Assembly (NCBI GenBank): GCA_965153355.1
Contig: OZ231128.1
Coordinates: 9,796,001 to 9,860,000, forward strand
Direction: 5' to 3'
Source: Flaccisagitta enflata
Lineage: Eukaryota; Chaetognatha; Sagittoidea; Aphragmophora
DNA length: 64,000 bases
Shown: positions 42,040-53,179 of the stretch, piece after piece
Layout: the number at the start of each line of letters is the position of its first letter
Numbering within the stretch: the stretch's first letter is position 1
Program-made: the position numbers and the translations under genes
Notes under the pieces: generated by a model
Database searches by the model: none
Seen by the model: the letters and a program-made list of their open reading frames with translations, nothing else
Told to the model about the DNA's origin: nothing

Positions 42040-42610
42040 CTATCTTGGAAATAAATATACGGACACCTAACCATGATTATAGCAGCTAAACTTTCATATC
42101 CAATAAAACAATAAAAGCAGATCCATAAACTATGACAAAAAATCTTCCATTCAAGACCAAGCAGAGCTTGGTAGCTCAATCCGTTTCCAAATGAGAGCAT
42201 TTTGAAGAAAACTGTCATTTTTCCAAAATCCTACATTGAAATAGCTCCAAAATCTAAACGGATTGAGCAAAATCATTCTGCTTGATCTCAATAGATCACA
42301 TTTTTGACAAATTTTTTGATTGTTGAAAAAATTGAGGACTGCAGTCAATCATAATGCCCTGAAATTATCTAGTAATAAAAGAAAACAAAACTGATTCTTT
42401 GATTATTTTGTTGCTTTTTGAGAGGCAAAGGATACACGGATTCAAGATGAAAAGTCATCGACGAATCCCATAAAAAGTCAGAACAGAAACTCTTGATAGA
42501 CCAAAATACCATATAATGACTAAAAATTTAATGATTTGGGCAAATACTTCATGTAGTGAATGAAAAGGCTAACTTTTCTCCAGCTGTCCGTATATTTATT
42601 TCCAAGATAG
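42040..42610. mobile_element. MITE with CTATCTTGGAAATAAATATA ends
   Basis: 571 bp flanked by TA (42038-42039 and 42611-42612). Left CTATCTTGGAAATAAATATA, right (inverse) identical over 20 bp. Interior carries the CGGATTGAGCTACC motif (inverse, about 42160-42190) and ACGGATTGAGC at 42257. Related to 37362-37922. Confidence 0.85.
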
Positions 42611-42648
42611 TACTTCACAGTATTTGTGTTTACAGTAGCTATCCTACC

Positions 42649-43066
42649 AACTAAATTGGAAACAGTTATCCGCCTCCACGATCCACATGCATAGTTTCTA
42701 CGTATACACTTATTTAGCTCGTTCTGACAGCGCCCGCATTTGAAACAAGGTCTGATACACGTCGACCATGGTCGCGTGCGGGTGTGCAGCGGTACTGATG
42801 TAGGAGGACATTCAGGCAACTTGGCAGGCGCGGCGAAGCCGAATATTGACAAAGGTGACGGATGGATGGATGGACCGACGGACCGACCGAAAAGTGACTT
42901 GAATAGAGTCGCGAAGCGCGCAACTGAACAATTGATTTTCAGAACATTACCGTTTGCGATTTTTGAGGCTCTTGAACTATAATGAGTTTCTGCACATAAA
43001 GGACAAGGTTGCTTGCCTCCAAGGGAAAATCGAGAACACGGGTCTAGTTTGAGAGCAGGAGCCAAT
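42649..43066 (-). pseudogene. LIM-like zinc-finger segment interrupted by an SE element
   Basis: The minus-strand frame (ATG 43065, open to 42520) begins with RFSLGGKQPCPLCAETHYSS, RASKIANGNVLKIN, then 61 codons of SE sequence, then CFKCGRCQNEL and NKCIRRNYACGS. With the SE removed, CPLC and CFKCGRC fall at LIM-domain spacing (CX2C, about 18 residues, X3, CX2CX2C), though the usual His before the third Cys reads Lys and the second finger is not clear. LIM domains bind zinc and mediate protein contacts. It may be a disrupted exon of a host gene or a decayed copy. The family call is inference. SE copies also abut it upstream (43070). Confidence 0.45.
42744..42926 (-). mobile_element. SE family element, 183 bp, inside LIM-like frame
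   Basis: Minus-strand 5' CAGTTGCGCGCTTCGCGACT, GTCG/GTCC and GTCCATCC array, CCGCACGCGACCATGGTCG arm region, GACGTGTATCAGACCTTGTT end. Insertion falls between two T of AATTGTT^TCAAATGC. 183 bp is a multiple of three and has no stop in the host frame. Confidence 0.75.
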
Positions 43067-43069
43067 TAA

Positions 43070-43120
43070 ACAAGGCCGGATACACGGCTATCCCAGTCGA
43101 GTGCGGGTGGGTAGGGACTG
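43070..43120 (-). mobile_element. SE family 3' half (split by LTR element)
   Basis: Minus-strand end: CCCTACCCACCCGCACTCGA, CTGGGATAGCCGTGTATCCG, GCCTTGTT. Its other half is 48733-48864; GACTG (43116-43120) is duplicated at 48733-48737. Confidence 0.85.
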
Positions 43121-43568
43121 TATGAAATTACGGCATATTTTCTTGCCGTCGGTTCACGCTTTTAGCGATTCGCATGTCTATTTAGCTGAGCATGAACATG
43201 TCCTTATTTTGTCCACTTGCATATTGAGGTGGATGAATGACAAATGTTTGTAATTTACATAGCTGATATGTCATTTATAAAATCTATTAACGGACTACAC
43301 CACACCTCAAAAAGACTCTATGGAACAAAAAGGAAAAAATTAGTAAGTACAAATCGAGATAAACCAGACAAAACGATAAAACGAAAGATTAAAACGACAA
43401 AAATGACGCTACAATTAAAATGCAAAAAGATAAAACGCGCACACGTCTCTGTTATAGCAAAATGCGGATAAAATTAAAATCTCTACAATCCTATAAATTT
43501 ACAGAGTGATAAAAAGAGCAATGCTACAAAAATGGAATTCAGTTGTAATGAAAAACACATTTTTCACA
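43121..43568 (-). repeat. 3' LTR
   Basis: 448 bp. Shares TATGAAAT at the left, CTTGCCGTCGGTTCACGC, AGCTGAG, GAACATGTCCTTATTTTGTC and GAGCAATGCTACAAAA with 48268-48732 in the same orientation. Small indels separate the two copies. Confidence 0.85.
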
Positions 43569-44935
43569 TTCCCCCGGGTTTTTTTTATTTAAAAAACCAC
43601 TTCAAAAATGAGAGGGGGTGCACTCATGGGCAAACATAAGAAGACACAAGGGGATCGACAGATGTAGACACATAAACAAAAATACACACCACCCACGCAT
43701 TCTCTCTGGGGACGCATGGTACATTGCCCAGCTGGCTCAATGTACAAACACCCTCTTCCTGTCCCTTTTTTGACCTGACCACACAATTTAAAGGACAAAA
43801 TCAAGACAAAACCACAGCTAATACAAAATTAAATGTGCTTAAACAATCTACCACGGCACACCACTGTCCCCATCAAGACCTACCTCACTGCCCAGGGCGC
43901 AGTGGCTTCATCACCACTCCAGGCACCATGCTCTAGACAGCTGTACCAGCTTCTTTGCTTTTACTACCATGCCACGACCATGGAGATGCGCAGCTAAGTC
44001 CGCGTCTTGGAGGCTTTGGCGCCACCACCAAGGCAGAGAAATGAAAAGAAGGGAACCAGCACCCATCCTTAGTGGACCAACCCAAGGGAATGACCAACGA
44101 CTAATGACCAAGGAGGCCCGAAACATACCCAAAGGGTACCATCCACGCTGGGGGTGACAGGGTAACCCATCATATGGACCCACCCAACAAGACAGCGGGG
44201 AGAGGGACCCAATAAGGGGCAATGTAACACACACCTCCCTCTATCTCCCCCTTTGAATTCTCCCCCACCACTCAACAGACACGTAACTGCCCCAATCACA
44301 ACGCTGTCCGGGAGCTTAAACACTCTCGCGAGAGATGAGGCTTCTTTTTGTTGAGATATAGGGATCATTGAATAGACAAGGGCCACCGCCAAATTGTCAA
44401 ATTGACTGGAACGCCCGCACGAAAGAGTCAATTCCACCATGGCTGTCAGAACGAGACACGAGAGAGCCGGCGTTGAGGAGCATTACCTAGGTAAAGAGGG
44501 GTAGGGGGGGGGGGAGAAGGGGGGTTTGGGACCTTGTGGTATTTCCAGACAGGGGAACATGGCCAGAAATACATCAGAGATTAAAAAGCGGCAATGATAA
44601 AAAGAAACAACACCTAAAATAAATAATTAAAATCAGACCAAACGTGTGGGACACGTTAAACAAACGATCACAGACATAAAAAACACGCAAACGCAAAACA
44701 ACGATGACAATTACATAATAAAAACGCGAAACGCAAAACGAAAATTAGCCGTAACGAACGATCAACAACAATAAAAACAAACCAAAAAAACAAGAAAAAC
44801 AATCACACGGTATCCATGAAGCGATACCGAATAATAAAAACCCACCATTTGTCCACAATAAGCATAAAAATGTAAAACCAAAAAATCGAACAAAACACGG
44901 AAACACGTGACAGTACCCGCCTCCTGAACGGGTAG

Positions 44936-45335
44936 AGCCGGAACGAAAGACTGAAGAAAAGAAAAAGAACGGGAAAAGGAGAACGGGAAAAGGAGAACGA
45001 AAAACAGAACAGGACAGAGAACGAGAAAGAGAACGGAAAAAAAAAAAACAGAGAAAACAAGAGAGCAAAACAGAGAACAAGAAAGAGAACAAGAACGGGA
45101 ACGAGAAAGAGAACGAGAACGAGAACGAGAACGAAAAAGAGAACGAGAGAGAGAACAAGAGAGAGAACGAGAGGGAGAACGAGAAAGAGAATGAGAAAGA
45201 GAACGAGAAGGAGAACGACAGAGAGAACAAGAGAGAGAACGACAGAGAGAATGAGAGAGAGAACGACAGAGAGAACGAGAAAGAGAACGAAAGAAAACAA
45301 GAGAAGGAACAAAAAACAGAACGAGAAAAGGAACG
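44936..45335 (+). repeat. GAACGAGAAAGA degenerate tandem repeat
   Basis: Roughly 400 bp of GAACGA/GAGAAA/GAACAA words inside the retroelement, downstream of gag. Ser/Phe/Leu-rich minus frames are artefacts. At 45370-45620 (minus) a short MAAPVVSIRFQDSADLFPF text lies beyond an acceptor-like CACCCTACAG; function unknown. Confidence 0.8.
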
Positions 45336-45979
45336 AGAGAGAATCATAAAAAAAAATCCCCCACATCACCTAAAAAGTGACGAAGATGAAGAAGCGCGAA
45401 GCTCGACTGCCGGAGAATCCTTCTCCACTCCCATGGATAGTAGAGAGACGAAGCCAGGGGATGAGGAGGAGGAGAAGACGGAGGAAAGGAAATAGATCGG
45501 CGCTGTCTTGAAAACGAATCGAGACGACAGGCGCCGCCATCTTTCTTCCTGCGTGGACCGCGCCGCGCTTGAGCAATTGAAAAAAAAACGTCCGGAAGCT
45601 ACTGTAGGGTGAATATAAAGAAAACACACAAACAGAGGACGATAAAACGTTATCAAAACACTAACAGATAAGGTGCGGGAAAAGAAAGGGATGTGCATTG
45701 AAGCAAATTGACTTAGTGTAAACACGGTCAAGCAATCAACAATGTCAATCACTCTTTCAATTGAACTTATCCGTTTTAGAAGTGTTGATATGGATCGCAT
45801 TGAAATGCATTCCATCGCCAGGATCCCAAATCCAGCCGTCAAGGGCACCTCCACCGGACAAATGGAAGACTACCAAGTGGCTGGGGACGCGTCTGTTCGT
45901 AATCACGTGACTTGTAAGGACATGGAGGGCGCACGAGCGGAATGAGGCGAAGAGGACAAAATTGGACGGAAAGAGTGGC

Positions 45980-47912
45980 TCATTTATCAAAATTTCGGCC
46001 GTGAAGAATTGTTGCGTGGGCTCGGCCGCACATTTGGCACGTTGGCTTGTTGTCACAGTATTTGGCGGTGTGTCCCTTCTCGAGACAGTGGTAACAGAGT
46101 TCACGCTTTGATAAAATGTCCACCCTCGAATCAACAGGGACGTCCATTATTATGGGGCATTGAGATGTAGTATGGGGCTGGCTACAAATCCCACAGTGAG
46201 TATTTGGCCGCTGTTGGTCGCGCACAGTAGAAAGTTCGTTGAGCGGCGCCTGCCATCTTTTGATTATCGCCCATCGCTCCACCATTTCTACCAAATTATG
46301 GTAGTTATATTTCCCCCGGCCATTTTGTTCTGATTCAAAGTCCTCCGTCCAAAATTTGTCGGCGAGATGAGGGATCCGGTTATTGAGAATGTCACGAATT
46401 CTATTGTAACTATGACACTCCTCTCCCTCTCCACACACCCTCGCCACCTTTTCCGCCCTCAACAATTCCGCATATAGGAGAAAGTGGGCCTTGTAATCAT
46501 GCGTTGCGATTGGAGGAGCGGACGCAATTCTATCAAGCAGTGAGCCCACCATGCTTGAATTCCCCTGGAATATTGTGTCCATCCGTTCGAAACACTTCTC
46601 CAATTCAAAGGCTGCAGTTTCTACTGTCACACCACTTGTCGCTGTCATGATGACATCAGCCACAGGTTCACTGAACCAATGTGGTAACTCCAAGAGCATG
46701 TCCATTTCCGTAATTCCCTTGTTATTTGCCGCCTCCATAAATCTCCGTTTCAGAACAATGTAGTCTGTGGGCGTCAAGGATGTGTGCGGCGTTTTTGGCC
46801 TTGCTTTTTCCAAATTCTTAAAACCAATTTCCCGCCATCGAATAAGATTATCCGCATGGGATGCCGCAAGGATTTTCTCAATGGCGCCATCTGACACGGA
46901 TTGATGGGCCAGACCCTGTCGTGATGCTTGGGCGCCCGTTTGACGCCGCGAGCAAGGAGAGAAAGGAGAGGAGGAGGAGGAGGAGGAGGACAGATTTGGT
47001 GTCTTTCAATTGGATGAAATTCGTTGACGCCTGCAGCCATCTGCTGTTGTAGTTGTCGTTGAAAGCCACCACCAACTGCCGACTGCTGCTGGGTCTCACT
47101 GTCTCCATCTACAATTGCACCATGTGGTAGAGACGGAGGAGGAAGAGGAGGATGATGGCAATGGAATTGTGTCATCTGAGGTTCGCGGTGACGAGTGTCT
47201 ATCGGATGTTCCTGGGGTGGTTGCTGATGTCGATAACCACCACCGACTCCTTCCAACTGCTCACGGTCTCCCTCCACCTGCCTGACGACGTTGCCACTAC
47301 CATTAGCGGCTCTCTTCGTTCCCTTCATCTCCAAATCTCCTCTCTCCACAAATTTGTGGTTGTCTCTAGCAAATTGAACCGCTTCGGCATCAACCCCCAG
47401 CCTATGCGGGGCACGTTGGCGGTATTTAAGGATCTCCTCCGTAGTAGGGAAATTGTCGGAGTACAAGTCTGTTGCGAAAAATTTCATCTTAGCCCATTTG
47501 CTGCGCACAGTTTTCAGGCTATTTGCAGAGCATGTCCACAAGTCGTATGCTCCATCTAGCTCGCCCGATTTCGAAATGTCGTTGGTTTTAGCGAGGTAGC
47601 GATATACGATTGCTTGAAGACTATCACGCGCAAAGTCTGAATCTGCAGCTGCCATTTCATCGTCTGGGTCGGCTACTATAAACATGCCAGCTGGCCATTT
47701 GAGCTCACGAGGGCAAACCACCACATTCGCATCACATCTTCACGCAGTTTAGTCAACAGTTCGCATGGTAACCCGCGCAATATGATGCCAAGATGAAATT
47801 GAGTGCGGTCGCGCACATTCACCATCCACGCTGCCGGCGGGAGCAGATATTTGAAGGCCCATCGAAACTGGCGCGATAACGCTAGTCCATTTTCTGCTTT
47901 GGACGTCATCAC
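45980..47912 (-). pseudogene. Retroelement gag, two frameshifts
   Basis: Three overlapping minus frames form one gag-like reading. Frame 1 runs from ATG 47912 and shifts near 47717; frame 2 runs to about 46890 with a long Gln/Pro/His-rich linker; frame 3 ends at 45980. Frame 3 starts at SDGAIEKILAAS and ends with Cys/His clusters CGICSQPHTTSQC, CYHCLEKGHTAKYC (CX2CX4HX4C) and CQMCGRAHATILH, the arrangement typical of BEL/Pao gag C-termini. Gag would form the intracellular particle and bind element RNA. The two frame breaks indicate loss of function in this copy, unless they are sequencing indels. Nothing downstream resembles protease or polymerase. Confidence 0.75.
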
Positions 47913-47966
47913 TTGTTTAATTATCGCCGAAATTCAGGTCATGTTGCCATCACCCGCCGGTCTTTA

Positions 47967-48021
47967 GCACGCAAGAAGCACGCAAGAAGCACGCAAGAAG
48001 CACGCAAGAAGCACGCAAGAA
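47967..48021 (+). repeat. 11-bp tandem array GCACGCAAGAA x5
   Basis: Five perfect copies between the 5' LTR and gag of the retroelement. Confidence 0.95.
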
Positions 48022-48267
48022 GAATGCCAAAAAACGGATCAGGTTCGCCACCACCGACGCCAATTGCACATGGGGAAAGGCGCAAATACATTTCGACGAT
48101 AAAAGGACGATTCACCAGCGATTTATCGACACATGCCCTCTCTGGCTGACATCACGTTGTCTGGCGCCCTGCGCCTGGGGCCGTCACTTAGCATGACAGC
48201 AGCCTGGGTCAGGGCAGGAGACACGAATAGACGAGTAAAGACTGTGCCGATTTTTAATAGATTTTAC

Positions 48268-48732
48268 TATGAAATCACGGCATAGTTTCTTGCCGTCGGT
48301 TCACGCTTTTAACGATTCACATGTCTATTTAGCTGAGTGTGAACATGTCCTTATTTTGTCTAATTTGTATATCGATATGTGGATGAAATGATAAAGCCTG
48401 TCGTAATTTACATAGCCGACATATATCTATTTTTGTTGAGTAAAAATCTATTAACGACAGCTTGCTACCACTCAAAAAGACTATAGAACAAAAGGAAAAT
48501 TATACACAAATTTCCAGATAAAACGAGACTAAAACGATAAAACGAGACTAAAACGATAAAATGACGCATAACGACAAAAATAAGGTAAAAGACAAAAACG
48601 CACATTGCCCCCACAGCAAATGCATAAAATTGTGCACCCCAAGCAATCATAAAATTTACAGAGAGGCGACAAAGAGCAATGCTACAAAATGGAATCGTTA
48701 AAGCCACAACAAAAACACATATTTTTCTTACA
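48268..48732 (-). repeat. 5' LTR
   Basis: 465 bp counterpart of 43121-43568; minus strand starts TGTAAGAAAAATATGTG and ends GATTTCATA. Includes AAACGAGACTAAAACGATA words duplicated in tandem. Confidence 0.85.
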
Positions 48733-48864
48733 GACTGTAATAGAGTATTACTATCATTTGGGCATGAGCAGAGGCCAAAAACTGCAAAAAGAAACACCAA
48801 AGAGCAAAGTGTCATGACCGACGGGACTGAAAAGTGGATGTGCAGAGTTTCGTAACACAAGACT
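48733..48864 (-). mobile_element. SE family 5' half (split by LTR element)
   Basis: GACTG then ATCATTTGGGCATGAGCAGA, GGCCAAAAACTGCAAAAAG, GACCGACGGGAC and CAGAGTTTCGTAACACAAGA, CT. This completes the copy begun at 43070 in the same order as 3618-3824 (inverse). Arms eroded. Confidence 0.75.
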
Positions 48865-48869
48865 AAAAA

Positions 48870-49880
48870 AAGACTATATTTTTAAAGAAATATTGCCTGA
48901 ACTATGTGACAAGTTAAACCTTTACTACTCTGGATCCCATCAAACTTCTTCGATTTCCAAGATGACAACCAAACGTCACCTTAGGAGAACCGCTTTCATA
49001 CACTTTTTTTTAAAAGCACCTTGTTTATAAGCACGCCCAGCCTCAGATATTGGAAAAAATTAAGCACATTGCTAAGCACGCTCCAGGCTAAGATTTATAA
49101 TTTCGAAAATTTTTTGGTAAATTTAAAAAAAAATCAAATTTTTAGATATTCTTTTTTAGAACTTTAAAAATCCGTAGTTATTTTTTTTTGTTAAAATTCA
49201 AAATTATCAAAGCTGTTTTCAATCTCATATTAAATTATTAGATGACTATGCTCAACTTTCAGAATATGAAGGATTTTGATATTGATAGGAATATTCACAT
49301 TATTGTATATGGGTAATATTGTATGTAGACAATATTGTATACAGATACTATTGTTTAAAAAATTCCTCTCTGTAACAGAATCTAAAGGAGGACTAACAAA
49401 TTATACTGAATTCATTTTATTGTTATTGTATACTATGTTCTATATTGTAAAGTATATTCAGTTCTACAATCTGTATTAAATAGTCTTAACATTTCCCATC
49501 AATTTATGATAAGCACGCACTGAAGCATATTTTAGCCTCAAAAATAAGATTTTGCTAAGCACGCTCAGCCTCAGCTGAAAAATGCTTGTGCTTATAAAAA
49601 AAAAGTATATGTCAGCTGAGGAGTAACAAAGGTAGTACAGCTTATTACCGGTAATTTTTTCCGCTTTTTCCAGCTGTGCGTTCGCATAGTTAAGGGCTTC
49701 CAGTTGTCCCACATGAGTCAAAAAAGACATTTTAAAACAACTCAACTGGTCTAATCACTGAATCACTCAATGACTGAATCACTCTATAAGGCGTTGACTG
49801 TTAAAATGAAATGACTGAGACCGGCCAAGAATGAAAGAGGGATTATAAGAGAATGAAAGAGGGATTGAAAGTAAGAGAGA
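48870..49880. other. No gene; possible foldback repeat
   Basis: TATAAGCACGCCCAGCCTCAG at about 49028 is loosely inverse to GCTGAGGCTGAGCGTGCTT and TATAAGCAC (minus) at about 49550-49600, suggesting an eroded foldback element of about 600 bp. AT-rich interior. Confidence 0.4.
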
Positions 49881-49882
49881 GT

Positions 49883-49887
<5 letters not shown>

Positions 49888-49950
<63 letters not shown>
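49888..49950 (+). repeat. (GA)n microsatellite
   Basis: Pure GA, then TATATAGAGAGAGAGAC. Confidence 0.95.
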
Positions 49951-50416
49951 ATAGAGAGAGAGACTGAACTGGCAGACAGTCAGCAAAGCAGACAAACGGA
50001 GGACTCTTCTGAGAGGAGAGATATACAGAAAGCTAAAAAGAATGAAAGTACCTGTATCTGCAAAGCGGAGACAGAGGGAAAAAAAGACTTAATAAACAAC
50101 TTTATTTATCCATTTAAGAGTCAATTGGCGCAAACGATTATTCATCACGATTATTCATCACGAGTATATATTAATATTTTCAATTACATAATTCAATTAA
50201 ACCCCGCTGATATGAATCCAAAATAGATGAAAATCCAACAATCATGGAAGAGAATATATTTGGTTCAGCCATGCATTTCCTTATACAGTAGAGCGCCGCT
50301 ACAGCGCACCCGCTCACTGCCGTCTGGAAGACTTGTTAGGATGAGAAAAACATTTTTCTTGGTTTTTTTACAGTTATGGAACAGTGACGTATGCAAAATC
50401 ACTGAGTCAACTTAAA
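49951..50416. other. No gene; orphan TIR-like ends
   Basis: TTCAATTAAACCCCGCTGAT at 50183 and CAGTAGAGCGCCGCTACAGC at 50285 look like ends of eroded TIR elements; no partners were found. Confidence 0.35.
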
Positions 50417-50774
50417 AAATCATTCATGAAGCGCTTTTTGAAAAAAATCTAATTTTTGCTTTATATACATTGGCATCATATAATGCATTAGCATCATGCA
50501 TCATATCCAATGCATTGGCATCATATGACATTCTGTAGCCTTTTTCTTTGTACTCTCTTTTGTTGAACTTGTCCATTGTGCTACGCGTTCTTATTGATGC
50601 GTGAATACATGATATATATGAATCATATGTAGCACATCAGCAACATATGATGCACTAGCATCATATGATGCCATAGCATCATACTATATATGATGCTAGT
50701 GCATCATTTAATGCCAATGAATCATGTCCGACCAAAATATCATTTTTTTTAAAAAAGCGCTTCATGAATGATTT
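50417..50774. mobile_element. 358-bp MITE with perfect 23-bp TIRs and CATATG palindromes
   Basis: Left AAATCATTCATGAAGCGCTT (50417) and right AAGCGCTTCATGAATGATTT (to 50774) are exactly inverse over 23 bp. Interior has repeated GCATCATATGATGC-type palindromes (50475-50530 and 50640-50710). No ORF; no clear target duplication. Confidence 0.8.
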
Positions 50775-50985
50775 GCTTGTGAATGGTTACTGAATTGTGC
50801 TGACATGGGTATGACATTACTGCAAAGAAACCTAAAGTAATGTCATTCTCATCCTGAATGGCACAGTAGTGCGCTATCAAGGCATACCCACAAGTAAAAC
50901 ATTCAAATTGCTCTTTGACATGATATTTTGTAGTTATTTTTATATCAGCAATAAGGCAGCTACACTCTTAGACTAAGGCACAATC

Positions 50986-50991
<6 letters not shown>

Positions 50992-51041
<50 letters not shown>
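50992..51041 (+). repeat. (CT)n microsatellite
   Basis: Pure CT array of about 50 bp. Confidence 0.95.
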
Positions 51042-51044
<3 letters not shown>

Positions 51045-51169
51045 TCTTTCCGATCTTCCCTGTCGTTCAGCTACTTAGCAAAAGCACAATTAGCTAATGG
51101 GTGAGAAATAAAAGAGAAAAGTATTTTGGCTTCTATCTTGGCTGAGTCAGCGAGATGAAAAAAAAATCA

Positions 51170-51451
<282 letters not shown>

Positions 51452-51607
51452 CACACAACACACAGATACTTGACAGAAAGGACATCATCATCCATTCAAT
51501 CGTCCTTAGGGACGCAGTCAACATTTATTTGCTGTTAAAATCAATGCGCTTCAGCAGCTTCGCAGTTGTTGTTGATGTTGTTAGCTGTTAAGAGTATATA
51601 TGTTGCT

Positions 51608-51706
51608 ATATGTTGTTGTTGTTGTTGTTGCTGCTGCTGTTGTTGTTGTTATTGTTGTTGTTGTTGTTCATATAGTTATATGTTCTTGTTGTTGTTGTTG
51701 TTCAGC
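51608..51706 (+). repeat. (GTT)n microsatellite
   Basis: GTT with GCT and ATT interruptions and two ATATAGTTATATGTT-type breaks. Confidence 0.9.
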
Positions 51707-51833
51707 GCAGGCAGGTTAATACATTTTTGCTGGTGGATGATCAATTTATGAGGCTTGTCCGTCTGTCCGTCTACTAATCTGTCCGAGGTCATCGCGCGCA
51801 TGGAAAACAAGTGTTTGTTTACTTCCTTTTTGA

Positions 51834-52345
51834 GCAGCGGCCCCGGAGGGGTTGATGACCTATGATTCCACATAGGGCACTTCTCTGCTCTGCTTCTTTC
51901 CAACCCACCCCCTGCCTCCTACAAGCCTCTCAGACCCCAACTAGCTTCCTTTTCACCCAAGTCAGATCTTTCTGACCTCTAAATCAGGCTTCAGACTTCA
52001 AACTGCTCTCCCAGACCCCAAACTCCCTTTCAGACCCCAAATCAGTCCTCCTAGACCCCTGACTAGGCTTCAGACCCCAGCAGTCTTCCTCAGATCCAAA
52101 CTAGGCCTCAGACCCCATGTCAGGCTTTTCAGATTCCAAATTAGACCCCTCAGACCCAAATGGGCCAGGCCTTTCAGACCCCAACTGTTTCTCACAGACC
52201 TCAAACCACGCTTCTCTCATTAATCTTTCTAAATCAGACCTTTCAGAGCCAAAATCAGGCCTCTCAGCCCTCCAAACCAGCTTCTCACACCGGAGAAAAT
52301 TGTCCTGTGGAATCATAGGTCATCGGCCCTTCCGGGGCCGCTGCC
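51834..52345. mobile_element. TIR element carrying a 21-24 bp minisatellite, copy B
   Basis: Left GCAGCGGCCCCGGAGGGGTT then GATGACCTATGATTCCACA; right (inverse) GCAGCGGCCCCGGAAGGGCC then GATGACCTATGATTCCACA. Between them about 15 units of CAGACCCCAAATCAGGCCT type. The clearest copy of this family. Confidence 0.8.
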
Positions 52346-52935
52346 CCTCTCATAATCTCATTCCCACGTACACTAACTTAGGGGCATCGGGTACTGCTGA
52401 CCATGTAACGCTTTTGCGACTATTGTGTATGTTCGAGTGGGGGGGGGGTAGGTTGGGGTGTGTATGGGGGTTGGATGCCCCCGCCCACCGGTCCGCAACG
52501 ATATTGTGACCCCGCGTCTCCTGTTACCTATATATCTCGATAATCTAAACCAATCGTAAAAGAATTGTGGAGGTGAAAAAAAAAATCCTAAAATATCCAT
52601 AATCATATAAGCATTACAATTTGTTTGAATGATTTTTTAGCGCAGTTTTTTAAAAAAATTGTCGTGAATCTTATAGACGCTTGTAGTAAAGTTCGGTATG
52701 AACTCAGCAAGGTCTAAAATTCGGTATGAACTCAGCCTAAGTGAAAGAAAAAAAAACAGTTTCTTTTCTTTTTCTGTGATGAGAGGGAATTTGGTGGGAA
52801 AATTTGGTCTAATTACTGATTGAAAGCAGAAGAAGAAAAAACGCTGAGTTGGTGAATACTTCTCTAAGCTCGTCTTTGCTGCTTTGCTTCTTCAGTTTTC
52901 TTTCCGGACTCAACTCATCATGTTTTTTGGCCTCT
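52346..52935. other. No gene; SE-like remnant
   Basis: GTGGGGGGGGGTAGG, GCCCCCGCCCACCGGTCCGC and ACCCCGCGTCTCCTGTT at about 52440-52525 resemble the right half of the SE copy at 59379-59581. A GTTCGGTATGAACTCAGC duplication occurs at 52692 and 52720. Confidence 0.4.
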
Positions 52936-53172
52936 TTCTTTTCTTTTTCTTTTTCTTTTTCTTTTTCTTTTTCTTTTTCTTTTTCTTTTTCTTTTTCTTT
53001 TTCTTTTTCTTTTCTTTTTCTTTTTGCTTTTCTTTTGCTTTTCTTTTTCTTTTTCTTTTTCTTTTTCTTTTTCTTTTTCTTTTCTTTTTCTTTTCTTTTT
53101 CTTTTCTTTTTCTTTTCTTTTTCTTTTCTTTTTCTTTTCTTTTTCTTTTCTTTTTCTTTTTTTTTTGTTTTT
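52936..53172 (+). repeat. (CTTTTT)n / (CTTTT)n microsatellite
   Basis: Hexanucleotide to pentanucleotide array, pure in blocks. Confidence 0.95.
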
Positions 53173-53179
53173 CTTATCT

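Larger units (their letters stand above)
43121..48732 (-). mobile_element. BEL/Pao-like LTR retroelement, gag only
   Basis: 5.6 kb element with direct LTRs at 48268-48732 (5') and 43121-43568 (3'), a purine-rich CCCGGGGGAA just upstream of the 3' LTR, and an exact 5-bp GACTG target duplication. LTRs start TGT on the minus strand. The interior has a frameshifted gag with three Cys/His clusters, an 11-bp tandem array, a degenerate GAACGAGAAAGA array and about 1.3 kb near 43600-44900 without recognisable protein. No protease, reverse transcriptase, RNase H or integrase is visible, so it is nonautonomous. The class is inferred from the Cys/His pattern and the 5-bp duplication. No standard tRNA primer site was recognised next to the 5' LTR. 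Confidence 0.8.

Noticed and set aside
42009-43804. Several 60-80 codon frames around 42.0-43.8 kb as genes
   Set aside because: They lie in MITE, SE or LTR sequence and lack splice context or family motifs, except the LIM-like segment kept above.
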